NCBI RefSeq assembly: GCF_029894425.1
Contig: NZ_JARXYJ010000001.1
Location: 248,001-312,000 of the forward strand
DNA length: 64,000 bases
Direction of reading: 5' to 3'
From: Streptomyces sp. SAI-127
Lineage (GTDB): Bacteria > Actinomycetota > Actinomycetes > Streptomycetales > Streptomycetaceae
The position numbers and the translations under genes are program-made. The notes below the pieces were generated by a model. That model did not search any database. It was not told where the DNA came from and was given only the letters and a program-made list of their open reading frames with translations. Below are positions 24,819 to 33,324 of the stretch, one piece after another (position 1 is the stretch's first letter; each line of letters begins with the position of its first letter).

Positions 24819-25286
24819 ATGACCGCGATCAGTACGGCCAACACCGCGAGCGAGGTGGTGCGCTCGGCCACGACCACCCCGTTGCGGGTCGCCGCGCGCA
24901 ACCTTGAGCTCTACGACACCGGCAATGTCGCCGGGGCGGACGAGGTGTTCGCCCCCGACGTGATAGACCACAACCCCGCTGACGGCGCCGCCTCGGGGAT
25001 CGACGGCATGCGAGTGCTGATCGCCGCGGTGCGCGACGGATTCACCGACACGCAGCACCGGATCCTGTTCCAGCAGGAGCTTCCCGGCGGCTGGGTGGTC
25101 CTCCACTGGCGGATGACCGGGACACACACCGCAGACGCCTTCGGGTTCGCGCCCAGCGGCAACCCGGTCGACATCACGGGCACCGACATCGTCCGTGTTG
25201 TTGACGGCAAGATCACCGAGATCTACCACGTCGAAGAACTGCTCAAGCTCACCCAACAGATCGGCACCGGCGCGCAGCCGGCTTGA
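24819..25286 (+). CDS. SnoaL-like ester cyclase
   Basis: GGAGG five bases before the ATG at 24819 decides the start over an ATG twelve bases upstream, giving 155 residues. The sequence has the SnoaL/NTF2-like layout: RVAARNLELYDTGNVAGADE, VFAPDVIDHNPADG, a strand with GGWVVLHWRMTGTHT, DITGTDIVRVVDGKITEIYH and VEELLKLTQQ. Members include polyketide cyclases and many uncharacterised catabolic or detoxifying enzymes. It is divergent from an HxlR regulator with an operator between them, so expression is probably induced by a reactive compound. The substrate cannot be named. Confidence 0.88.
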   Translation: MTAISTANTASEVVRSATTTPLRVAARNLELYDTGNVAGADEVFAPDVIDHNPADGAASGIDGMRVLIAAVRDGFTDTQHRILFQQELPGGWVVLHWRMTGTHTADAFGFAPSGNPVDITGTDIVRVVDGKITEIYHVEELLKLTQQIGTGAQPA

Positions 25287-25332
25287 AGACCGAGACCTTC
25301 TCGGACCACGCCTGCCCCGAGCCCTGACCGGC

Positions 25333-25356
25333 AACCGCCGCCTTGACACGGCGGTT
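25333..25356 (+). terminator. hairpin after the ester cyclase
   Basis: AACCGCCG and CGGCGGTT form a perfect 8-bp stem with an 8-base loop, 47 bases after the stop codon. No T-run. The following stretch to 25686 holds no supported gene. Confidence 0.55.
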
Positions 25357-25686
25357 CCAGAGGCCAGCGGCGCGGCAGGAAGAACACGCCCCGGGGCCAA
25401 CCGTTCCAGCGTCCCGCCCTCTAGCCCCAGGCTGCGCCGATCGGGTGGGCCGATCGGCTGGGCCGTAACAGACCCGCGCGCTCGTCGACCTGCGCCGGCG
25501 AAGGGCTCCGTCCGTGCCACATATCGCCGGCAGCTGCGGCCACTCTGTGTTCAACTCGGTCCCGGAAGTCAGTGAACGCCGTGGAGAAACTGAGTTCAGT
25601 GCCCGCATGAGCAGTGGAGAAACCAGGGAAATCGACCGTGTGTTCTTGCATTCGCCGGGCACGAGGAGCGACGGAGGTTGATAACT

Positions 25687-25857
25687 ATGGTTCCCCTGCT
25701 TGTCGTTCTTCTGCTGGCTCTGATTCTCTTCGGCGCGGGTTTCGCGCTGAAGGCACTGTGGTGGCTCGCGGTCATCGTGCTGGTCGTCTGGCTGCTGGGC
25801 TTCGTCATGCGCTCCGCTGACACGGGCGGCCGCAAGGGCCGCTGGTATCGCTGGTAA
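25687..25857 (+). CDS. small hydrophobic membrane protein
   Basis: The ATG follows CGGAGG by nine bases. The 56-residue product consists of one or two membrane helices (LLVVLLLALILFGAGFAL and WLAVIVLVVWLLGFVM) and a basic tail ending GRKGRWYRW. Small proteins of this type are common in Streptomyces, and some are stress-induced. A perfect hairpin follows the stop. It stands alone. Function unknown. Confidence 0.8.
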   Translation: MVPLLVVLLLALILFGAGFALKALWWLAVIVLVVWLLGFVMRSADTGGRKGRWYRW

Positions 25858-25878
25858 CCCGCCAAGCAGCAGCATGCT

Positions 25879-25906
25879 TGTGGCTCCGGATGTATCCGGA
25901 GCCACA
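25879..25906 (+). terminator. hairpin after the small hydrophobic gene
   Basis: TGTGGCTCCGGAT and its exact complement form a 13-bp stem with a GT loop, 21 bases after the stop. Very strong. Confidence 0.75.
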
Positions 25907-26458
25907 GGCATGTCCCGGATCAGGACATCTCACCGGGCAAACAGGGTAACTACCATCTTCCCGGGGACCGGGCCGCATAGCTGGGGCCCGGTGAATCACG
26001 GCAGTGGCTCTCATGGTCCTGGTCGCGTCCCTGTGCACCACACTTCCGCTCACCGTCTACCTCGTCGGCGGCGAGCGTTCCGCGCAGATCCTGGGCGCCA
26101 CGTACATCGGCGACGCCACCCCTCACTTCGCAACCCCCGCAGAACCGTTGGGCGGATACGGCGGGTTCATGCAAGATGGCCGGGCCACCAGGCCCTCTTC
26201 TTGTGCGGCGTTCGTCGTCCTGGACGGCACCGACCCTGCCGATGCCGAGCCCGGCATTGCGCCCTTCCTACGGACCGCTCGGGCGCGGCGCCGTCCCGCC
26301 TCTCGCGACGGCCGCAGTTCTCACAACCCTTCCGGGTCCGGCCAGCTCCACTACGCGCCCCAGCACCGCCTCACCGCGCCACATCCCGGAAAGCGAGTCA
26401 GAATCATGCCGGTAGAGCAGAATTTTGACCTGCCGTACCCCTTTAAGGATGGTGTGAG
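25907..26458. other. no supported gene
   Basis: A plus-strand open frame begins MALMVLVASLCTTLPLTVYL at 26004, and its first 55 residues could be a membrane segment with a short domain. The rest is low-quality, with no ribosome site or known family. A tiny frame at 26407 (MPVEQNFDLPYPFKDGVS) precedes the palindrome at 26464. I cannot support a gene. Confidence 0.35.
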
Positions 26459-26848
26459 TTGAGTTCCCTGAGGGAAGCGCGGTTGACCGGTGACGAGGCG
26501 ATCGAACAGCCAGCTACTGGCAGGTCACGCGGTGGACGCGCCGCGTCCACGGGGCCTGACGAGGAGCCGAGGTCGCCGTCCTGGCGGGCGGTGATCACCG
26601 GTCTGCTGATGGCCCTCGTGATGGCCACCAGGCTGTGGCGGCGCGGCCAAACGACGCCCACCCATCAACCCCGAGGAAGAGGGCACGCCCGCATGAACCG
26701 GCCACGCCCCGTATCCCGCCGCCGAGACCGGGCCGACCAAGAACCATTCGACACCCCCGCAGGCTGCAGCGACGGCTCGGCAGTACGCCATTTCGCCCAC
26801 CTTCCGCTGCTGCCTGAGTTCCCAGGCTCGGCCCGTGGGACAACCTGA
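26459..26848 (+). CDS. possible small membrane protein
   Basis: From a TTG at 26459 the frame reads SSLREARLTGDEAIEQPATG and then PSWRAVITGLLMALVMATRL, a membrane-helix-like stretch. After residue 65 the sequence is polar and biased. It overlaps the next gene by 14 bases. There is no clear ribosome site, and the start codon touches the TTCCCTGAGGGAA palindrome. Only the first half looks like protein, so the frame may be truncated or false. Confidence 0.3.
   Translation: MSSLREARLTGDEAIEQPATGRSRGGRAASTGPDEEPRSPSWRAVITGLLMALVMATRLWRRGQTTPTHQPRGRGHARMNRPRPVSRRRDRADQEPFDTPAGCSDGSAVRHFAHLPLLPEFPGSARGTT
26464..26476. promoter_or_regulatory. second copy of the HxlR-site palindrome
   Basis: TTCCCTGAGGGAA is a 13-base palindrome identical, except for its central base, to that in the HxlR operator at 24764-24776. 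It stands upstream of the membrane protein gene at 26835, about 370 bases away, and close to a weaker frame. Confidence 0.45.
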
Positions 26849-27677
26849 GCAGCGCGCCGAGGGCGCGGGACCGTTCACCACCCGGCTCACCTGGCACCCT
26901 CCCGGGGGCGGCACCACCGTGTGGGAGTCTCGGCTCGCGCGCCGACGCGGAGTACTCGCCGTCCGCCCCCACGGTGCGACCGCAACCCGGCACATCCGTG
27001 CAGACGCCGTCGCCATCGCCCGCCTGCACAGACTCAACGTCATCGCGGCGATCGCCTTCGTCATCGGCGGGGCACTCTTCGCCGCCGGCGCGGCCGTCGC
27101 CCAGTTCGGCTCCGGCGACGCCACCGAGTGCGCCTCGATCTACTTCGCGGGCGGCCTGTTCTTCACCACTGGCGGGTACGTCTCACTGCTCCAGGTGATC
27201 AACGCGCCCCGCCACCAAGGCGGCGGCGAAGGCCGACTGGTCACCGGCCGCTGGCGATGGTGGAGTTACGAGCCGATGCGGGTGGACTGGCTGAGCACGT
27301 TCGTCCTGTTCGCGGGCACCCTCGTCTTCGCCGTCGACCTGCTGGACTCCTTCCTGCAGGGCCTGAACGTCCACCAGGTCAACCGGCTGATCTGGGTGCC
27401 CGACGTGATCGGCTGCGCCCTCTTCCTGGTATCCGGCCACCTGGGCTTCGTCGAGATCTGCCACGGCCGGCCCTGCCTCCGCCCGCACAGCCTCGGCTGG
27501 CGGATCGTGGCCGTGAACCAACTCGGCTCCGCCCTCTTCATGGTCTCCGCACTCGCTGCCTACACCCGCCCCGCCACCAACAGCCTCGTGAACGCCGACA
27601 TCGCCAACTGGGGCACCCTCACCGGTGCCCTGTGCTTCTCCCTCGCCGGCCTCCTCCAACTCGGCGAACACCCTTGA
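26835..27677 (+). CDS. multi-pass membrane protein, YrhK-like
   Basis: A GTG at 26835 gives 280 residues with about six membrane helices: LNVIAAIAFVIGGALFAAG, IYFAGGLFFTTGGYVSLLQ, LSTFVLFAGTLVFAVDLL, WVPDVIGCALFLVSGHLGF, WRIVAVNQLGSALFMVSALA and TLTGALCFSLAGLLQL. The pattern of helix pairs with FAGGLFFTTGGYVSLLQVIN and FAVDLLDSFL resembles the YrhK-like membrane domain found in actinobacterial proteins of unknown function. No transporter or enzyme motif is present. A weak frame overlaps its start, and an IS200/IS605-like hairpin follows at once. Confidence 0.8.
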   Translation: MGQPEQRAEGAGPFTTRLTWHPPGGGTTVWESRLARRRGVLAVRPHGATATRHIRADAVAIARLHRLNVIAAIAFVIGGALFAAGAAVAQFGSGDATECASIYFAGGLFFTTGGYVSLLQVINAPRHQGGGEGRLVTGRWRWWSYEPMRVDWLSTFVLFAGTLVFAVDLLDSFLQGLNVHQVNRLIWVPDVIGCALFLVSGHLGFVEICHGRPCLRPHSLGWRIVAVNQLGSALFMVSALAAYTRPATNSLVNADIANWGTLTGALCFSLAGLLQLGEHP

Positions 27678-27712
27678 CTTCCTCCCCCGCCTAAAGGCGA
27701 GGGATTCCAGCG
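27672..27712 (+). repeat. isolated IS200/IS605-type end hairpin
   Basis: CTTGACTTCCTCCCCCGCC followed by TAAA and GGCGAGGGATTCC is the characteristic end sequence of IS200/IS605 (TnpB-carrying) elements in actinobacteria: a stem CCCCGCC/GGCGAGG with a TAAA loop. No tnpA or tnpB gene is nearby, so this is a solo end. It also sits where a terminator for the membrane gene would be. Confidence 0.6.
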
Positions 27713-27876
27713 GTCGCCCGCTGGGGTCCCTGCTTCACCGACGACCGCCCCGTCCGGGAGGACTCCCGTAATTTCGGCCGTGCCGATGAGTTTTGTGCGG
27801 ATCCCCAGTCGATACTGCCGGATCCACCGACAGCGGTGGGCCAGTGCTGGGAACGTTCCAGCGCGGGAGGAAGCAC

Positions 27877-29178
27877 ATGGAGGCAGTGATGGGCACCGAC
27901 GACTCCGAGCAGGAGCGCACGATCCGGACGGGCGAGCGGGGGACGCGGGTGAGCGGTCCCAAGCTGTTGGTGACGGGGGCGAGCATCGCGGGACCCGCGC
28001 TGGCCCACTGGCTGCGCCGGCGGGGGGCCGAGGTGACCGTGGTGGAGCGGGCTCCCGAGCTGCGTCCCGGCGGGCAGGCGGTGGACGCGCGCGGGGTCGC
28101 CAAGGAGGTCATCGGGCGCATGGGGCTGGACGCGGCGATCCGCGCGGCGTGCACCGACACCGCCGGCGCGCACACCGTGGACGCGGACGGGCAGGTACTG
28201 GAGACCTTCCGCGCGGACGACGACGGTGGCGACGGGTTCATCGCGGACATCGAGATCCTGCGCGGGGACTTGTCCCAGGTGCTCTACGACAACACCCGCG
28301 ACGGCGTCGAGTACATCTTCGGCGACCGAATCGCCGAGCTCGCCCAGGACGCGGACGGGGTCGACGTCGTCTTCGCGGGCGGCGACCGGCGGCGCTTCGA
28401 TCTGGTGGTCGGGGCAGACGGGCTGCACTCGGAGCTGCGGGCGATGGTCTTCGGGCCGCATGAGCGGTTCCTCCGCCACCTCGGGCACGTGCTGGCCTTC
28501 TACAGTGTGCCCAACGAGTTCGGGCTGGACCGCTGGCTGCTCGAGTACCAGGACCCGGAGTCCGGGCGCTCCGCCCTCCTGCGACCCATCCAGGACGCCA
28601 CCCGGGCGATGGCCATGTTCTACTCCGCCTCGGCTGACTTCGACGTCGACCACCGTGACGTCGCGGCCCAGAAGCGCCTGCTGCGGGAGCGGATGGCGGG
28701 CCTGGGCTGGCTGGCCCCGGACATCCTCGCGCACCTGGACGACACCCCGGACTTCTACCTCGACCAGGTCGCCCAGGTGGTGATGGACCGCTGGTCGAGT
28801 GGACGGGTGGGGTTGCTCGGGGACGCGGCATTCAGCTCGTCGCCGATGTCCGGGCAGGGCACCGGACTGGCACTGGTCGGCGCCTATCTGCTGGCCGGAG
28901 AGCTGGCCGTCGCCGGATGGGACCCTGACGCCGGGTTCGCCCGCTACGAGGCGCGGATGCGCTCGTTCGTCGAGGCCAACCAGGAGATCGGCCGGTTGAA
29001 CGCCCGCAGCCGCGACGTCCCCGGGCCAGACGCCGAGCCGGGCCCCGATTTCGCCGGCGAATGGTTCACCGAGCTGGTCGGGCGCGCGATCAACGGCGTC
29101 GAGCTGCCCCACTACGCGGGGGTGCCGGACTCCGGAGCCGCGGCCGGGTCGCCGATCACCTCGTCGGTCAAGCCCTAG
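27877..29178 (+). CDS. FAD-dependent monooxygenase
   Basis: GGGAGGA before the ATG at 27877 decides the start, giving 433 residues. Group A flavoprotein hydroxylase motifs are present: the FAD-binding LLVTGASIAGPALAHWL with acidic VVERAPELRPGG, the DG-type motif FDLVVGADGLHSELR, and the GD motif VGLLGDAAFSSSPMSGQGTG. The first glycine motif reads GASIAG, close to GxGxxG. It resembles actinobacterial monooxygenases acting on aromatic antibiotics such as rifampin or tetracycline and on aromatic natural products. The substrate is unknown. It is alone on its strand, with no regulator adjacent. Confidence 0.92.
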   Translation: MEAVMGTDDSEQERTIRTGERGTRVSGPKLLVTGASIAGPALAHWLRRRGAEVTVVERAPELRPGGQAVDARGVAKEVIGRMGLDAAIRAACTDTAGAHTVDADGQVLETFRADDDGGDGFIADIEILRGDLSQVLYDNTRDGVEYIFGDRIAELAQDADGVDVVFAGGDRRRFDLVVGADGLHSELRAMVFGPHERFLRHLGHVLAFYSVPNEFGLDRWLLEYQDPESGRSALLRPIQDATRAMAMFYSASADFDVDHRDVAAQKRLLRERMAGLGWLAPDILAHLDDTPDFYLDQVAQVVMDRWSSGRVGLLGDAAFSSSPMSGQGTGLALVGAYLLAGELAVAGWDPDAGFARYEARMRSFVEANQEIGRLNARSRDVPGPDAEPGPDFAGEWFTELVGRAINGVELPHYAGVPDSGAAAGSPITSSVKP

Positions 29179-29294
29179 GTGTCACTTGACGTGTCGAGAG
29201 GGACCACGCTTCGGTAGGACACCGCCGGACGACCTCCGCCCATGCCGCATGGTGCGCGTCGGAGCCCCCGTTCGGCGGCCACGCCACGTTCTGA

Positions 29295-29453
29295 TTCACC
29301 GTCCAGACCCGGGCTCTGCACGCCTATCTGCGCTGGCGCAACAAGCACGCCCACCACCCCGATTTCCTCACCGCCCAACGACGCGAACGGGCCCGCATCC
29401 GCAGCGAGAAGCACATGCGCTGGGGCGGCAGGCCCCTTCGGTTTGCGGACTGA
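29295..29453 (+). pseudogene. C-terminal scrap of an IS630-type transposase
   Basis: The frame reads TVQTRALHAYLRWRNKHAHH, then PDFLTAQRRERARIRSEKHM and RWGGRPL before a TGA. This is the C-terminus of a Streptomyces IS630-type DDE transposase, from memory of the pattern (RWRNxxARHPxxLxAQRxERARIRSEK). An in-frame TGA lies just upstream. Non-functional. Confidence 0.6.
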
Positions 29454-29813
29454 ACCCGGCAGACCTGCTGGTGACAGCATCAGTCGTCGAACTCGAAGCC
29501 TGCCGCCTCGGCGCGGGCAACAATCTCGCGAACGGCGCTGGCGCTCAAGATCACGGGCTCAAGGGCAGTCCTGACGGTCCTGGCGCTCGGCGGTCTGCGG
29601 GACTCACCACCGGACGTGCCGAAGTCGTCCGCGCCCGCGGGAACCATGGCGCCGAACCCGTCGGCCACACGGCGGGATGTGTGACCGAGTCCGCGAGCGT
29701 CAAGCCCCATCTGTGGCCGTCGGGGCCCGTCAGAGAAATACCTGCGACATCGCAATGCAGCGGCCCGGCACCGCGGGTGTGGTGTCGGGCCGCTGGGGTG
29801 CTGCGCTGTGGCG
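29454..29813. other. no supported gene
   Basis: A minus-strand frame ending AREIVARAEAAGFEFDD-like residues near 29480 could be the tail of a lost gene but has no start region or family. Nothing else was seen before the ribosomal protein genes. Confidence 0.35.
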
Positions 29814-29936
29814 TCAGCCTTGGCGGGCCTTGAAGCGGGGGTCCTTCTTGTTGATCACAAAGGTCACGCCACGTCTGCGGACCACCTGAGCGCCGGGTTT
29901 GGCCTTCAGCGAGCGCAGGGACTTGCGTACCTTCAT
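29814..29936 (-). CDS. rpmJ: 50S ribosomal protein bL36, cysteine-free paralogue
   Basis: The 40-residue product begins [20 protein letters not shown] and continues [19 protein letters not shown]. The zinc-binding form of bL36 has three Cys and one His; here none of the cysteines remains, so this is the zinc-independent paralogue. In Streptomyces such paralogues belong to the Zur regulon and replace the zinc forms under starvation. It is the third gene of an operon with bL33 and bL31 upstream. It was too short for ordinary gene calling. Confidence 0.93.
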   Translation of the reverse strand: MKVRKSLRSLKAKPGAQVVRRRGVTFVINKKDPRFKARQG

Positions 29937-29979
29937 AGCAGCCTCCTTGGGCCTTGCAGGGGTCGGACGGCTCGGGCGG

Positions 29980-30240
29980 TCAAGGACGGACGGGAGCGGT
30001 ACGGCCGTAGCGTCGCTCGAAGCGCTCCACTCGGCCCGCGGTGTCCACGACCCGCGAGGTGCCGGTGTAGAACGGGTGACTCGCGGACGAGATGTCCACG
30101 TCGATGACCGGGTACGTTGTGCCGTCTTCCCACTCCACGGTGCGCTGTGTGTCGAGGGTGGAGCGGGTGAGCAGGTGGAAGCCTGCCGCGCGGTCGCGGA
30201 AGACGACGGGGCGGGAGACGGGGTGAATGCCGGACCTCAT
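29980..30240 (-). CDS. rpmE2: 50S ribosomal protein bL31 type B
   Basis: The 86-residue type B protein begins [20 protein letters not shown] and holds [29 protein letters not shown] and VERFERRYG. The CxxC motifs of the zinc form are missing, as expected for the zinc-independent version. [10 protein letters not shown] is the family hallmark. GGAGG stands just before the ATG. It lies between bL33 and bL36 genes on the same strand. Zinc-dependent control by Zur is inferred from the family; no clear Zur site was found near this start. Confidence 0.95.
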   Translation of the reverse strand: MRSGIHPVSRPVVFRDRAAGFHLLTRSTLDTQRTVEWEDGTTYPVIDVDISSASHPFYTGTSRVVDTAGRVERFERRYGRTAPVRP

Positions 30241-30286
30241 GGGTGGTGCCTCCTTGAGAAACCTCGGTCGACGACCGGGGAGGGTG

Positions 30287-30451
30287 TCATCGTTCTTCGC
30301 GGAACGGAACGTGCTTGTCGGCCACCGGGTCGTACTTGCGCACGACCAGCCGGTCGGGGTTGGTCAGACGGTTCTTGCGCGTCACGTAGGTGACTCCGGT
30401 GCCGGCCGTCGACCTGAGCGTGATGACGGGCCGCGTGGTGCTGCGTGCCAT
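30287..30451 (-). CDS. rpmG: 50S ribosomal protein bL33, cysteine-free paralogue
   Basis: The 54-residue protein begins [20 protein letters not shown] and continues [20 protein letters not shown] and [14 protein letters not shown]. [20 protein letters not shown] is the bL33 signature. The four cysteines of the zinc form are absent. GGAGG lies eight bases before the ATG. It is the first gene of the three-gene operon, so the promoter should lie upstream, in 30452-30580. The bL28, uS14 and CobW-like genes that often accompany these paralogues are not here. Confidence 0.93.
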   Translation of the reverse strand: MARSTTRPVITLRSTAGTGVTYVTRKNRLTNPDRLVVRKYDPVADKHVPFREER

Positions 30452-30586
30452 GAGGTCCTCCTTCCACCACCACCGAGTGCTTTGACTCGGTCATGTCATG
30501 CAGTCGGTGTAACAAGGCCGTCCAGCGCGTCATTCCCCATGGCCGGTTGCCGCAGCCAGCAGCCGAGCGAAGCAGATCCGTCGCAC

Positions 30587-30843
30587 TCACTCATCGCTCC
30601 GGGCGATCGGCCACCGCCCCAGGGTGACCGGCGCATAGGCCCCCACCACCGATTCGAAGCTCGCGTCGGGCATCGGCCGCGGCGGCGGTCGAGGACCGCG
30701 TGCCAGTAGCCGACGACGGCCTCCACGGCCGGATCAGGTGTGACGGTCACATGATCGGCGGCCTTGGCGCCCGCCACCTTCCGCAGCGTGGCGAGCATGT
30801 CGACCACCCAGACGGTCAGAGCGGGCACGTTGAACGGCATCAT
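30587..30843 (-). pseudogene. NAD-dependent epimerase/dehydrogenase C-terminal fragment
   Basis: The frame reads MPFNVPALTVWVVDMLATLR, then KVAGAKAADHVTVTPDPAVE and AVVGYWHAVLD. After a shift near 30690 the second frame reads MPDASFESVVGAYAPVTLGR and ends. FNVPALTVxVxEML and DPAVExIVxxWP are typical of the C-terminus of D-erythronate-dehydrogenase-like SDR enzymes. The Rossmann N-terminus is gone. Confidence 0.6.
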
Positions 30844-30849
30844 CGTGGG

Positions 30850-31013
30850 GAGGCGAGTTGGTGGTGCGGGTCTTCCCCATATCCAGGCCGAGCTCGGGCG
30901 TTGAGTGTCACGTCGCGAGGGGGCGGGGTGTTCGATCTCGGCTGGTCCGGCCCATGACTGGCTGGCGAGGGCCGCCTTGCGGAAGGTGCGCCACCAGCCC
31001 TCATGGAGGTTGA
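30850..31013 (-). pseudogene. probable IS630-type transposase C-terminal scrap
   Basis: The minus strand reads NLHEGWWRTFRKAALASQSW, then AGPAEIEHPA, and later SSAWIWGRPAPPTR. NL-EGWWR-FRR-A-AGQSF and PWIWGRP are familiar from actinobacterial IS630 C-termini. There is no start and the middle is altered. The rest of the gap up to 31249 holds no gene. Confidence 0.4.
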
Positions 31014-31249
31014 GTCAGCAGGCGCTGCCTCGGCCTTACAACAAACACCCGCCTGAAGCTCAGCGGCTGACCGAGGGCGGAAGTCCTGGTCGAGACCGAG
31101 CAGGGCTTGTTAACCCAGCCCCGGCCGTAGCCGCCCAGCCGGCACCTAAGGGCGGGACGCACTTCCGCCATACGTTATGTGTGGAAGCGCGGCCTACCTC
31201 ACACGTGCGGCTGGCTACGTGCTCGGTTCTCGTCGGGCATGCTTTCGCC

Positions 31250-32608
31250 ATGGACATGCCCCACAACCTGTCTGAGTCCGAGCAACGCCTCATAGCGAGG
31301 GCCCGCCAGGAGATGGTGGTCGACTTCCGAACCGATGACGCCTACGGCCCGAACGAGGCGGAACAGTGGAGCGAGGACCGTCGGGTGCGCGCCGGAGTGA
31401 TCGCTGCCCTGGTGTCCGGCGCGGACTCGCCCAGCCGATTCACCCTGTGCGGTGTCAGGATCTCCGGCGACCTCGACCTGGCCAACGCACGGCTACAGAC
31501 CTCGCTCCTGTTCGAGCACTGCGTATTCGACGGCGAACTGTTGCTGGCTGAGGCAACCACCCGCAGCATCAGGCTACGCGGCTGTTACCTCTCCCACATG
31601 AACGCGGCTCGTATCACTCTCGACGGTGAACTGGAGGTCGCGGGCTGCCGACTCGACAAGCTGTCGCTCTACGGAGCGCGAACGGGAGACGTGGAAATCT
31701 CCGGCTCGACGTTCACCTCCCCGAACGTCGCGGTACAGGGTGATCTCGCCGCGATCGACGGCGCCTTCTACTGCCATGACGCCGTCCTCGACGGACAATT
31801 ACGGTTGCCCGGTGCTCACGTCAAGGGCTACGTGGAGCTCGACGGCTCCACAATCCGCGGAGGGGTCCTCGCAAGAAACCTCGATGTCGACAACGGCATG
31901 TACTGCGGCTTCGGGAAACGGGCCGTGTGCACGATCGAACGCGATTTCGACCTACGGGGCGCACGGATCAGGCGCGAACTCCGACTCGACGACACCCGCC
32001 TCACCGTGCTGGATCTACGCCAGGCGCACGTCGACAGCTTGTGTGACGACCCGGCGCACTGGCCACGGGAAACCAGGCTCGACGGTCTGCGGTACGAGGA
32101 CCTGGCGCCTCGCCTCCCCGCGCCGGCACGACTTGACTGGCTTTCGCGCGGCCGGAACGACTACCGACCCCAGCCCCTCGAACAACTCGCGGCGCACTAT
32201 CGGCGCATCGGCCACGACGAGGACGCCCGGCGTGTCCTGCTGCACAAACAGCGCGAGCGCCGCAGGACGCTCGCACCCCCCGGTCGGACGTGGGGCCTGA
32301 TCCAGGACCTGCTTGTCGGTTACGGGTACCGACCATGGTTGGCCGGCCTCTGGCTCCTGGTACTGCTGGCCGCGGGCACCGTGTGCTTCGCGGCCATGCC
32401 TCCGACTGCCGCCCGCGACGACCCGCCGCCCTTCTCGGCACTGGCCTACACGCTGGATCTTCTACTGCCGGTGGTGAACCTCGGCCAGGAGACCGCGTGG
32501 AGTCCGTATGGGCCGGGGCAGACCGTCGCTTACGGCCTGATCGTCGCCGGTTGGATCCTCGCCACCGCGGTGATCGCCGGCATCACGCGCCAGCTGGTCC
32601 GTCCTTGA
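31250..32608 (+). CDS. membrane protein with beta-helix-like N-terminus
   Basis: The first ATG at 31250 gives 452 residues. Residues 50-280 contain repeated short strands (SGDLDLANARLQTSLLFEHC, DGELEVAGCRLDKLSLYGAR, DFDLRGARIRRELRLDDTR) with the look of a right-handed beta helix or pentapeptide-like fold. A cytosolic helical region follows (EQLAAHYRRIGHDEDARRVL), then three membrane helices (WLAGLWLLVLLAAGTVCFA, ALAYTLDLLLPVVNLG, VAYGLIVAGWILATAVIAG). Streptomyces relatives are annotated as membrane-associated oxidoreductases, but I see no cofactor motif to support that. Probably a scaffold or sensor. It stands alone. Confidence 0.8.
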   Translation: MDMPHNLSESEQRLIARARQEMVVDFRTDDAYGPNEAEQWSEDRRVRAGVIAALVSGADSPSRFTLCGVRISGDLDLANARLQTSLLFEHCVFDGELLLAEATTRSIRLRGCYLSHMNAARITLDGELEVAGCRLDKLSLYGARTGDVEISGSTFTSPNVAVQGDLAAIDGAFYCHDAVLDGQLRLPGAHVKGYVELDGSTIRGGVLARNLDVDNGMYCGFGKRAVCTIERDFDLRGARIRRELRLDDTRLTVLDLRQAHVDSLCDDPAHWPRETRLDGLRYEDLAPRLPAPARLDWLSRGRNDYRPQPLEQLAAHYRRIGHDEDARRVLLHKQRERRRTLAPPGRTWGLIQDLLVGYGYRPWLAGLWLLVLLAAGTVCFAAMPPTAARDDPPPFSALAYTLDLLLPVVNLGQETAWSPYGPGQTVAYGLIVAGWILATAVIAGITRQLVRP

Positions 32609-32738
32609 CGGTTGGAAGCTTGTCGATAGGCGTGATCGTGACTTACTGAAGGTTCACGCGGCTTGTGGGCTTGCGCTCGCTCACGGTTCACAGCAGACGC
32701 CCGAGCCCGCCGACCGCTGTCAAATTACTCCCGACCTC

Positions 32739-33210
32739 TTACAAGCCGTCGTTTTTACCGAACTTGATCGCTGCGTTTCCGCTGCTCAGGCGTCCGGAGA
32801 CGGCGGCCAAGGCTCGTTGGGACAGGCCGTGGTCAAGCGCGGCCGCAGCGGTCGGGTCGGTGTCTCGCGTGCGAGACGTCTCGGTGCCAGCGGTGACCGC
32901 ACCGTAGATCGCGGTCAGGGCGCGTGCGACGTCGAGCAGCCGGTACGCCTGCCCGGGGCTGACGCCGAACTCTGCCTGGCAGTACGTCTCCCACGAGGTG
33001 AAGCCCAGCGGCAGCAAGACCCGGACGGCGAGCACCGCCACGGAGCGCCGGACGGCGTCCATCGCCTCGCGCCGCCCGGCCGTCACCTCCCGGGCCTGCA
33101 CGGTTGTCCGCGTAGTGGTTGAAGGCGGCGTAGACCGATCTGCGGCGGGCGTCGGGGTCCATCAGGGCCACACTGAACGGGCCGGCGTGGTGGCCGGGCT
33201 CAGCCAACAT
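32739..33210 (-). pseudogene. mobile-element-type hypothetical protein, frameshifted
   Basis: An ATG at 33210 opens MLAEPGHHAGPFSVALMDPD and ARRRSVYAAFNHYADN, then a shift near 33100 leads to MQAREVTAGRREAMDAVRRS, LGFTSWETYCQAEFGVSPGQ and AYRLLDVARAL. The middle, LGFTSWETYCxxEFGVSxxQAYRLLD, is a helix-turn-helix-like motif common in proteins of actinobacterial plasmids and integrative elements. The frame then ends at a stop at 32739. It shows that an integrative element once reached this point. Confidence 0.6.
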
Positions 33211-33324
33211 TGATTCCGTCGCATCCCGCGGCGATGGGTGGCACCGCCGGCACAACGCTCAGGCACCGCAGGCACCTTGCCCTCATCGCCGTCATGCGTC
33301 ACCGGCTGGCCCGACACGGTTGCC

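Noticed and set aside
25421..25651. A 76-codon minus-strand frame between the ester cyclase and the small hydrophobic gene
   Set aside because: No ribosome site, no known motif, and composition not typical of neighbouring genes.
28226..28831. Ser/Arg-rich frames over the FAD monooxygenase on both strands
   Set aside because: Off-frame shadows of the monooxygenase, which has a ribosome site and complete flavoprotein motifs.
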